A stretch of DNA of 64,000 nt from Alcanivorax quisquiliarum. Its GTDB lineage: Bacteria > Pseudomonadota > Gammaproteobacteria > Pseudomonadales > Alcanivoracaceae. Below are positions 55,218 to 64,000 of the stretch, piece after piece (position 1 is the first letter of the stretch; every line of letters starts with the position of its first letter). A model generated the notes under the pieces. It made no database searches and was not told the DNA's origin. It was given only the letters and a program-made list of their open reading frames with translations. Location: the NCBI RefSeq assembly GCF_023051175.1, contig NZ_JALKII010000002.1, positions 186,001 to 250,000 on the forward strand. The letters run 5' to 3'. The position numbers were made by a program, and so were the translations under genes.

Positions 55218-56027
55218 TTAATCCACCTTTGCCTGCTGTGCCTGTTTCGATTGGTTGAGCGCCTGTTCGCGGCGCAGGATTTCGCCGGCCAGCGCCAGAT
55301 AACTGATCGCGCCCCGGGATTTGGCATCATAACTGATCACCGGCGCGCCGTGGCTGGGCGCTTCCGCCAGCCGCACGTTGCGCGGAATGATGGTGCGATA
55401 GACCTTGTCGCCGAAATGGCTGATCAGCTGATTGGAAACGTCGTTGGAAAGGCTGTTGCGCGGATCGTACATGGTGCGCAACAGACCGCCGATGTGCAGC
55501 GACGGGTTCAGCACTTTGCTGATTTTATCGATGGTATCCAGCAGCGCGGTCAGCCCCTCCAGTGCATAATACTCGCACTGGATCGGCACGATCACGGAAT
55601 TCGCCGCAGTCAGAGCGTTGACGGTCAGCATGTTCAGCGACGGCGGGCAATCCACCAGAATGTAATCGTACCGTGCTCGCACCCGGTGCAGCGCCTCACG
55701 CAACCGGTATTCACGGCGATCCATGTCCAGCAACTGCACTTCAGCCGCGGTCAGATCGCCGTTGGCGGCCAGCAGATCAAAGCCGGAGCCTTCCGGCGTG
55801 CCGACAATCGCCTGCTCAATCGGCACGTCATCCACCAGCACATCGTAAACGGTATATTCCGTCTCGTGCTTGTCGACCCCGGAGCCGGAGGTCGCGTTGC
55901 CCTGTGGATCAATATCCACCAGCAGCACACGTTTGCGTGTTGCCGCCAACGACGCCGCAAGGTTGACGCTGGAAGTCGTCTTGCCGACGCCACCTTTCTG
56001 GTTGGCAAGTGCGAACACTGTGCTCAC
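55218..56027 (-). CDS. parA: chromosome-partitioning ATPase ParA (Soj)
   Basis: 269 residues from GTG at 56027, preceded by AAAGGAG. The deviant Walker A KGGVGKTT covers residues 11-18. DIDPQGNATSGSGVD and DYILVDCPPSLNMLTVNAL (Walker B) follow, along with QCEYYALEGLTALL. The short N-terminus, without an added HTH, marks chromosomal Soj-type ParA. It acts with ParB in origin segregation. Confidence 0.98.
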   Translation of the reverse strand: MSTVFALANQKGGVGKTTSSVNLAASLAATRKRVLLVDIDPQGNATSGSGVDKHETEYTVYDVLVDDVPIEQAIVGTPEGSGFDLLAANGDLTAAEVQLLDMDRREYRLREALHRVRARYDYILVDCPPSLNMLTVNALTAANSVIVPIQCEYYALEGLTALLDTIDKISKVLNPSLHIGGLLRTMYDPRNSLSNDVSNQLISHFGDKVYRTIIPRNVRLAEAPSHGAPVISYDAKSRGAISYLALAGEILRREQALNQSKQAQQAKVD

Positions 56028-56110
56028 TATGATTCTCCTTTGCCCTGTTCGCCCTGCGGCGGCGCGTACGAGGCTGGCTGTGCTCTTCCCCGCAACGTTC
56101 TTCGATACCG

Positions 56111-56745
56111 TTAGCCGGCAGCGAGCCTTTCCACGATCACCAGCTGCCGTGATTCATTCAGGCCCGGCACCACCAGCGATACGGTATGCGCCTGCCAGGG
56201 CGCCGGCACGGCGGCCACTTCGGTATCGGCCTGGGCGCCCTTCATGGCCAGCAGCCGGCCGCGCTCGCCCAGCAAATGGCCGGTCAACGCGAGAATATCC
56301 GGCAGCGAGGCGAAGGCACGGGTGATGACCTGAGGCGAGCCGTTCTGGAATGACTCATTACGGTACTGTTCCACGCGAGACTGCACAACCTCAACATTGG
56401 CCAGCCCAAGCTCCCGTGCGGCCTGGCGCACGAAGCGGGTCTTCTTGCCGTTGCTGTCAAGCAGCACAAATGTCTGCGCCGGCCGGCTGATGGCGAGCAC
56501 CAGCCCGGGCAGGCCGGCGCCGGTGCCCACATCCAGCGTCGGCCCTTCGCCAAGGTGCGGCAGCACCGCCAGCGAATCGAGCACATGGCGGGTCACCATC
56601 TCGGCCGGCTGCCGTATCGCGGTGAGATTAAAGGCTCGATTCCATTTATCAAGCAGGCTCACATACGCCAGCAACTGTTGCTGCTGGCCGGCATCAAGCT
56701 CAAGGCCCAACGCATCAATGCCGCTGGCTAGCTGCTGCCCCAGGC

Positions 56746-56749
<4 letters not shown>
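56111..56749 (-). CDS. rsmG: 16S rRNA (guanine527-N7)-methyltransferase RsmG
   Basis: 212 residues. It has a Rossmann methyltransferase fold with the SAM motif [15 protein letters not shown] and, upstream of it, [41 protein letters not shown] and [15 protein letters not shown] are typical. It methylates G527 of 16S rRNA; loss gives low-level streptomycin resistance. Its GTG overlaps the mnmG stop (GTGA), the conserved gidA-gidB coupling. Confidence 0.97.
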
Positions 56750-58644
<1,895 letters not shown>

Positions 58645-58857
58645 CACTCCTCACCTGCCGGTAATGCCGGCTGAACATGTGGTGCTGCTCAAAATATGAA
58701 CAGCAAGGGCGCGTAGTATAAAGCCCGCCCGCGGAAAATAAAGGTGAGACACTCGATAAGCCGGCGATGCCCTGCGCCTGGGCAGTGCGGCTGCCGATCG
58801 TCTCCGCGCGACAACGCCCCATCATCTGATAAAGGGAGGGGGGGTAGGCGCTTGTGC

Positions 58858-58863
58858 TATACT
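58858..58863 (+). promoter_or_regulatory. extended -10 promoter element of the antiporter gene
   Basis: TGC-TATACT lies 49 bp upstream of the GTG start and has no matching -35, as expected for an extended -10 promoter. A second TATACT, in the opposite orientation at 58715-58720, probably serves mnmG. Confidence 0.5.
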
Positions 58864-58911
58864 TTCGCTCCCTCGCTCGTGCGTCAACTCAAACCATCCG
58901 GGAACAACTGC

Positions 58912-60615
58912 GTGGAATCGCTGAATTTTTTCATTCTGGCCGGGGCACTAATCCTTTTTATCGGCCTGCTGCTGGGCTCGCTCAGCCCTCGAATCGGGGT
59001 GCCAAGCCTGCTTGTTTTCCTTGGCGTCGGTATGGCGGCCGGTGAAAATGGCATCGGCGGCATCCAGTTCGAGGACGTCGATCTCGCTTTCCTCATCAGC
59101 AACCTGGCCTTGACCGTCATTTTGCTTGACGGCGGCCTGCGCACCCGCCTGGAGACCTTTCGCGTCGGCCTGAAACCAGCACTCACGCTCGCCACGGTGG
59201 GGGTAGCCTTGTCGGCCATGTTTACTGGCGCCTTTGCCACCTGGCTGCTGGGCGTTGACTGGCGGGTCGGCCTGTTGCTCGGGGGCATCATCGGTTCAAC
59301 CGATGCGGCCGCTGTATTCAGCATGATTCGAAGCGCCGGGGTACGTATCAACGAGCGGGTTGCCAGCACGCTGGAGATCGAATCCGGCCTTAACGATCCG
59401 ATGGCGATCTTTATCACCGTATTGCTGATCGATCTGCTGCTCAAGCCTGACATCAGCTGGGGGGTGACCACCCTCACCGCCTTGATTCAGCAGTTCGGCG
59501 TAGGCGCCTTGCTGGGTATCGGTCTCGGCATATTGTTAGCGGAACTGCTACTGCGCGTGCGCAGCAATGAAGGGCTGCACGCCCTGTTGCTCTGTACAGG
59601 CGGACTTACTCTGTGGGCCGTCACCAACTTGCTTGGCGGCTCCGGCTTCCTGGCCGCTTACGTGGCGGGATTGGTCGCCGGTAACTGGCGCAGTGGCACC
59701 AGCGACAATGTGCTGCGCTCCATGGATTCGATGGCATGGTTGTCCCAATCGGGCATGTTTCTGTTGCTCGGCCTACTGGTGTCGCCCAAGGAGCTCCTCG
59801 ATTCGCTCCTGCCGGGGTTGCTGATCGCTGCCTTCCTGATGCTGGTGGCCCGCCCGCTGACAGTCTGGCTGCTGCTGTTGCCCTTTGCCTTTCCTCGCCG
59901 CGAACAGATCTTTATCGCCTGGACCGGCCTGCGCGGCGCAGTGCCTATTGTACTGGCGGTTTTCCCGCTGATGGCGGGGCTGGAGCAGAGTCGATTACTG
60001 TTCGATATCGTGTTCGTGGTAGTCATCAGCTCGCTATTGCTGCAGGGCACCACGCTGGGCCCGATGGCGCGGTGGCTGAAGCTGGCGCTGCCACCAGCTG
60101 CCAAACCGTTGACTGAAGTTGCTCTGGAAGGAGTGGACAACCAGTTTGTAGCCCAGTTTCGCATTGAAGCCGGCTCGCGCGCCGACGGCAAGGAGCTGGG
60201 GAGCCTGGTCACACCCGGGGCGCGTGCGGTCGCGCTGGTGCGGGCAGGCGCTTCACTGCCGCTGGAGGGCCATCTGATGCTCCAGGCCGGCGACACTCTT
60301 TCGCTGCTAGCCAGCCATGGTGAGCTTGAGCAGCTCAGTGAATGGTTCCTTTCTTCTACTGCAGAACTACGCCGCTTTTATGGCGATTTCACTGTTCACG
60401 GCTCGGTGCAAGTCGACGAAGTGGCTCGCACCTACGGCCTGACGGATCTGGCCAGTCATGAGTTGACCATGAGCCTGAAACAGCTGTTCCGCCACCGGCA
60501 TAGCACTTCGCCGGTAGTGGGTGACACGATTTACCTGGCTGGCATCCGGCTACGGGTGCGGGCAATTGAGAATGGCCGCATCAGCCTGGTTGGCATTCAG
60601 CTGTCGAAGGAATGA
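58912..60615 (+). CDS. nhaP2: K+/H+ antiporter of the NhaP2 (CvrA) type
   Basis: 567 residues from GTG at 58912 (VESLNFFILAGALILFIGLL); the open frame further upstream lacks protein-like sequence. About 12 membrane helices form the CPA1 core, including the ion-binding segment GGIIGSTDAAAVFSM, LEIESGLNDPMAIF and TGLRGAVPIVLAVFPLM. A C-terminal TrkA-C/CorC-like cytoplasmic module (about 400-567; ELGSLVTPGARAVALVRAGA) is the NhaP2 regulatory part. It exports K+ in exchange for protons, countering excess K+ at low pH. Confidence 0.9.
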   Translation: MESLNFFILAGALILFIGLLLGSLSPRIGVPSLLVFLGVGMAAGENGIGGIQFEDVDLAFLISNLALTVILLDGGLRTRLETFRVGLKPALTLATVGVALSAMFTGAFATWLLGVDWRVGLLLGGIIGSTDAAAVFSMIRSAGVRINERVASTLEIESGLNDPMAIFITVLLIDLLLKPDISWGVTTLTALIQQFGVGALLGIGLGILLAELLLRVRSNEGLHALLLCTGGLTLWAVTNLLGGSGFLAAYVAGLVAGNWRSGTSDNVLRSMDSMAWLSQSGMFLLLGLLVSPKELLDSLLPGLLIAAFLMLVARPLTVWLLLLPFAFPRREQIFIAWTGLRGAVPIVLAVFPLMAGLEQSRLLFDIVFVVVISSLLLQGTTLGPMARWLKLALPPAAKPLTEVALEGVDNQFVAQFRIEAGSRADGKELGSLVTPGARAVALVRAGASLPLEGHLMLQAGDTLSLLASHGELEQLSEWFLSSTAELRRFYGDFTVHGSVQVDEVARTYGLTDLASHELTMSLKQLFRHRHSTSPVVGDTIYLAGIRLRVRAIENGRISLVGIQLSKE

Positions 60616-60789
60616 GCTACATGCGCTCGGGGCCACCATTACCTTAGCGCCACTTTCCAGTGTACCCACAGTCAACGCTTGTTCACTCCCCTTTCGCTAT
60701 AACTGCGCACCGTTGATCTGCTGGCGCCTCAGGCGCCGTGCAGGCGCTCACTGAATTCGCCTGTAGCCGCGACAGTAAAAGGAGACACC

Positions 60790-62604
60790 ATGCCTCAGTA
60801 CAAGGTACCGATGCGCGACATGCGCTTCCTGCTCAATGAAGTGTTCGACTATGCGAGCCATTACAAGACCCTGCCCAACGGCGAGGAAGCGACCCCGGAC
60901 ATGGTCGATGCGATCCTGTCGGAATGTGCCCGCCTGTGCGAGAACACCATCGCCCCCCTGAACCAGAGCGGTGACGAGGAAGGTTGCAAGCTGGAAGACG
61001 GCCAGGTGACAACACCGAAGGGCTTCAAGGAGGCCTATGCAGAATATGTTGCGGGCGGGTGGCAAGGCCTGTCGCACCCGGTGGAATACGGCGGCCAGGG
61101 CCTGCCGATGTCGCTGGGGCTGTTCAAGCAGGAAATGCTGGGCACTGCCAACTGGTCGTTCGCCATGTACCCCGGCCTGTCGCTGGGCGCCATGAATACC
61201 ATCATGCTGCACGGCACCGACGAGCAGAAGAACACCTACCTCACGCCACTCACCGAGGGTATCTGGGCCGGCACCATGTGCCTGACCGAGCCCCAGTGTG
61301 GCACTGATCTGGGCCAGGTGAAGGCGCGTGCGGTGCCGGACGGCAATGGCGGCTACAAGATCACCGGCACCAAGATCTTCATTTCTTCCGGTGATCATGA
61401 TCTGACCGAAAACGTGGTGCACATCGTGCTGGCGCGGCTGCCGGATGCGCCTCCGGGCACCAAAGGTATCTCGCTGTTCATCGTACCCAAGTACCTGCCC
61501 GGCAAGATCGGTGAAGGCAACGGCGTCAGCGTCGGTGCGCTGGAAAAGAAAATGGGCATCAAAGCCTCCGCCACCTGCGTAATGAACTTCGACGATGCCA
61601 CCGGCTTCCTGATCGGCCCGGAAAATGAGGGCCTGGAGTGCATGTTCACCTTCATGAACTCCGCCCGTATCGGCACCGCGATGCAGGGCGTGTGCCATGC
61701 CGAGCTGTCGTTTCAGGGGGCGCTGCCTTACGCCAAGGAGCGTCGTTCCATGCGCGCTCTCGGCGGCAAGCAGGAACCAGACAAGATCGCCGACAGCATC
61801 ATCCACCACGGTGATGTGCGCCGCATGCTGCTGACCCAGAAAGCCGTCGCCGAAGGCGGCCGGGCAATGCTGTATTTCACCGCGCAATACGCGGATCAGA
61901 TGATCGCCGGCATCCTCGAAGGCGATAAGAAAAAGCAGGAATACTGGGACGGCCAGCTCGGCTTCCTGACGCCGATCCTGAAAGGGTTTTTGACCGAGAA
62001 AGGCCTTGAGTGCGCCAACCTGGGCATGCAGGTGTTCGGTGGCCATGGCTATATTCGTGAGCACGGCATGGAGCAGATTGCCCGTGATGCCCGCATCAGC
62101 ACGCTGTACGAAGGCACCACCGGCATTCAGGCACTGGATCTGCTTGGTCGCAAAGTACTGCTGATGACCCGTGGCAAGTGTGTGCGGGAGTTCAGCCAGA
62201 AGCTGGTGGATTTCGGCACCCGCAACATGACCAACGCCAAGCTGCGGCCATATGCCTGGAAGCTGCTCAAGATTGCAGCGCAGTGGAATTACCTGACCAC
62301 GCGTATCATGCTCACTGCGGCCAAGAACCGCGATGTGGTGAGCACCGCCAGTGTCGATTTCCTGATGTATTCCGGCTACGCCATGATGGCCTACTTCTGG
62401 GCGGTGATGGCTGCCACGGCACAGGACAAGATCGCCAACGGCGGCGAGCAACCTGAAGAGTTCTACCAGGCCAAGCTGGCCACCGCAGAGTTCTACTTTG
62501 AGCATATGCTGCCGCAAGCCAAGGCTCATGCAGACAGCATGCTCAAGCCGACCAAGGTGATGATGCAGCTCAAACCGGAGCACTTCTCGTTCGATTACGA
62601 GTAA
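60790..62604 (+). CDS. acyl-CoA dehydrogenase
   Basis: 604 residues, longer than the classic 380-residue form. It starts MPQYKVPMRDMRFLLNEVFD and has the acyl-CoA dehydrogenase signatures MCLTEPQCGTDLGQVKARA and MQVFGGHGYIREHGMEQIAR. DARISTLYEGTTGIQALDLL carries the catalytic Glu. A C-terminal extension (ACAD_C-like, about 480-604) follows. It catalyses FAD-dependent alpha,beta-dehydrogenation of fatty acyl-CoA; in an alkane or lipid degrader, long-chain beta-oxidation is likely. A well-placed AGGAG precedes the ATG. Confidence 0.93.
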   Translation: MPQYKVPMRDMRFLLNEVFDYASHYKTLPNGEEATPDMVDAILSECARLCENTIAPLNQSGDEEGCKLEDGQVTTPKGFKEAYAEYVAGGWQGLSHPVEYGGQGLPMSLGLFKQEMLGTANWSFAMYPGLSLGAMNTIMLHGTDEQKNTYLTPLTEGIWAGTMCLTEPQCGTDLGQVKARAVPDGNGGYKITGTKIFISSGDHDLTENVVHIVLARLPDAPPGTKGISLFIVPKYLPGKIGEGNGVSVGALEKKMGIKASATCVMNFDDATGFLIGPENEGLECMFTFMNSARIGTAMQGVCHAELSFQGALPYAKERRSMRALGGKQEPDKIADSIIHHGDVRRMLLTQKAVAEGGRAMLYFTAQYADQMIAGILEGDKKKQEYWDGQLGFLTPILKGFLTEKGLECANLGMQVFGGHGYIREHGMEQIARDARISTLYEGTTGIQALDLLGRKVLLMTRGKCVREFSQKLVDFGTRNMTNAKLRPYAWKLLKIAAQWNYLTTRIMLTAAKNRDVVSTASVDFLMYSGYAMMAYFWAVMAATAQDKIANGGEQPEEFYQAKLATAEFYFEHMLPQAKAHADSMLKPTKVMMQLKPEHFSFDYE

Positions 62605-62956
62605 ACATCCGCTACGAGCAAGCAGCAGCGAGCAGCAAGCGCTGCCCAGGCAAAGCGGGCGCCGGCACATCGGCGCCCGCTTTGTTTTGATGCCGGCCCG
62701 CTATCAGCCATTCATGATTCACCAGATGTTCTTCGGCGATGCACACCCCGCTGGATGGAAACCCGCCTGTGCACTGCGACGCACCGCTCTCCTCGCCAAT
62801 CCGTTGCCGCCTTGAGACGCCATTACAAGCACCCGATCCATGTGCCCGCCACCACACTGACCGTGCGGCCGTCGGCCAGCCCTCAGCCTGCATAGGCATT
62901 TCGCGCAGGTTCATTTAGTCTTTGCCTTCATCCCGGCAGCCCAAGGGAGAGGGGCA
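62605..62956. other. 352-bp intergenic region
   Basis: It contains the terminator at 62651-62690 and then about 260 bp with no supported gene, leading to the SDR gene promoter. A minus frame across 62612-62914 has no ribosome site and no domain. Confidence 0.6.
62651..62690 (+). terminator. strong rho-independent terminator after the acyl-CoA dehydrogenase gene
   Basis: CAAAGCGGGCGCCG (62651-62664) and CGGCGCCCGCTTTG (62671-62684) form a perfect 14-bp stem with a 6-nt loop, followed by TTTT. It lies 47 bp past the stop codon. Confidence 0.92.
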
Positions 62957-63766
62957 ATGTCTTACTATCAAGGCAAACGGATACTCATTACCGGCGCCGG
63001 TTCCGGCATTGGCGCGTTGCTGGCAGAGCAGCTCGGCCGCCAGGGCGCGGAAGTCATCGTTACCGGGCGGCGACGGGCACCGATCGAAAGCGTCGCCCGG
63101 CGCGTGCTGGCGGCTGGCGGGCAGGCCCATGCGCGGTTGCTGGATGTGAGTGTGCTGGAAGAGATCGATCCGTTCCGCAGACAGTTGCATGCCGACATCG
63201 GTACCATCGATATCCTGATCAACAATGCCGGTGTCGTCTTTGGCGGCCCCTTCGACGAAGTGCCATTGGCCGATCACTTGAACACCTTGCAAGTGAATAC
63301 GCTCGGGCTGATGGCGATGGCGCACGCTTTCATGGGCGATCTGCGTGCCGCGAGCCAGGGGCATCTGGTCAATATCGCCAGTGCCAGCGCCTATATCGGC
63401 CTGCCATTTGGCAGCACCTATGCTGCCAGCAAATGGGCCGTGCTCGGTTTTTCCGAGTCGCTGCGCCTGGAGCTGAAGGAGCGTCGTATCAACAATGTGG
63501 CGGTCACCACCGTCTGCCCCGGTTATATCAGCACCGGCATGTTCGAGGGTGCACGCACGCCGCTGCTTTCGCCCATGCTCACACCCGAACGAGTAGTGCG
63601 CTCGATCCTGCGGGGTATCCGGCAGCGGCGCCCGCTGGTGGTCGAGCCGCCCATGGTGCGCGGCATTGATTTGCTCAAGGGCGCGCTGCCCGGCCCCGTC
63701 TGGGATACGCTGGCAAAACGCTCCGGCATCGCATCGTCAATGAAATATTGGCAAGGCAAGCAATAA
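62957..63766 (+). CDS. short-chain dehydrogenase/reductase
   Basis: 269 residues. AGGGAGAGGGG precedes the ATG. A classical SDR: cofactor motif TGAGSGIG at 12-19, ILINNAG at 86-92 and catalytic Tyr155-x3-Lys159 in TYAASKW, with Ser near 142-144. Arg39-Arg40 after the second strand (TGRRR) favours NADP(H). The C-terminal third is family-variable. Its position 52 bp before the wax ester synthase suggests a role in fatty aldehyde or acyl-CoA reduction feeding storage lipid synthesis; this is inference. Confidence 0.88.
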   Translation: MSYYQGKRILITGAGSGIGALLAEQLGRQGAEVIVTGRRRAPIESVARRVLAAGGQAHARLLDVSVLEEIDPFRRQLHADIGTIDILINNAGVVFGGPFDEVPLADHLNTLQVNTLGLMAMAHAFMGDLRAASQGHLVNIASASAYIGLPFGSTYAASKWAVLGFSESLRLELKERRINNVAVTTVCPGYISTGMFEGARTPLLSPMLTPERVVRSILRGIRQRRPLVVEPPMVRGIDLLKGALPGPVWDTLAKRSGIASSMKYWQGKQ

Positions 63767-63818
63767 CAAAAAACATGAATACGACAGATAGCAGCGATAG
63801 ATAGCAGAAGGAACTCCG

Positions 63819-64000
63819 ATGAAAGCTCTCACACCGGTTGATCAGTTGTTCCTGTGGCTGGAGCGCCGCCAGCAGCCGATGCACGTTGCCGGCCTGCAAC
63901 TGTTCAGCTTTCCCGAGGATGCCGGGCCGAAGTACGTCAGCGATCTGGCGCAATCCATGCGTGAGCACTGCTGCCCGGTGGCACCGTTCAACCAGCGTCT
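63819..64000 (+). CDS. atfA: wax ester synthase/diacylglycerol acyltransferase (5' part, cut by window edge)
   Basis: The first 60 residues are present: MKALTPVDQLFLWLERRQQP and MHVAGLQLFSFPE, then CCPVAPFNQR. This N-terminus is the hallmark of bacterial WS/DGAT enzymes and closely resembles Alcanivorax AtfA1. The catalytic HHxxxDG motif lies beyond the window. The enzyme esterifies acyl-CoA with fatty alcohols or diacylglycerol to form intracellular lipid inclusions. AAGGAA precedes the ATG. Confidence 0.93.
   Translation, partial: MKALTPVDQLFLWLERRQQPMHVAGLQLFSFPEDAGPKYVSDLAQSMREHCCPVAPFNQR

Noticed and set aside
60723-60737. GGCGCC-TCA-GGCGCC hairpin after the antiporter gene
   Set aside because: A 6-bp stem without a T-tract, 110 bp past the stop; too weak to call a terminator in GC-rich DNA.

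Overview
The window reads as a GC-rich gammaproteobacterial chromosome, most like Alcanivorax or a close relative. The evidence is the gene order mnmG-rsmG-parA-parB, atpIBEFHAGDC and glmU-glmS, the pilT/pilU-yggS-proC-yggT-yggU block, and a wax ester synthase/DGAT start at the right edge that closely resembles the Alcanivorax AtfA1 type. Assignments rest on recognised protein families and motifs only; no database search was run.

Left end (1-6.2 kb): an accessory, AT-richer patch on the minus strand. It holds a 5'-truncated RHS-type polymorphic toxin whose break lies at an 85-bp element with inverted ends, then five small secreted or membrane proteins of unknown function and stretches of sequence with no recognisable gene. 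It looks like a decayed toxin/immunity region. From 6.2 to 16.1 kb there are metabolic and regulatory genes: a SulP transporter, a membrane-anchored glutamate-synthase-like FMN protein, a DUF4136 lipoprotein, a LysR regulator overlapping a DUF1653 gene, a glutathionyl-hydroquinone reductase/pirin pair, a nitronate monooxygenase and a small unknown gene.

Middle (16.3-42.3 kb): the twitching ATPases PilT and PilU diverge from yggS-proC-yggT-yggU. UvrD helicase diverges from a PAS-GGDEF-EAL protein. Next come a higBA toxin-antitoxin pair broken by deletion, MgtE, and a tightly overlapping MdtABC-type RND efflux operon with its own outer-membrane channel. An exported ATP-dependent DNA ligase (LigE-like), glmS and glmU follow.

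Right part (42.5-64 kb): the complete atp operon has a clear terminator and a well-formed sigma-70 promoter upstream of atpI. Between atpI and parB, which are often close neighbours in related genomes, sits a roughly 4.5-kb insert. It holds four co-directional genes (two paralogous DUF2589-type proteins, a zinc-ribbon protein and an unknown protein) and a LysR regulator. This cassette is the best candidate for an undescribed system here. Then come parB-parA, rsmG-mnmG, a divergent NhaP2-type antiporter, an acyl-CoA dehydrogenase with a strong terminator, an SDR oxidoreductase and the start of the wax ester synthase. I saw no tRNA, rRNA, CRISPR array, complete insertion sequence or replication origin.
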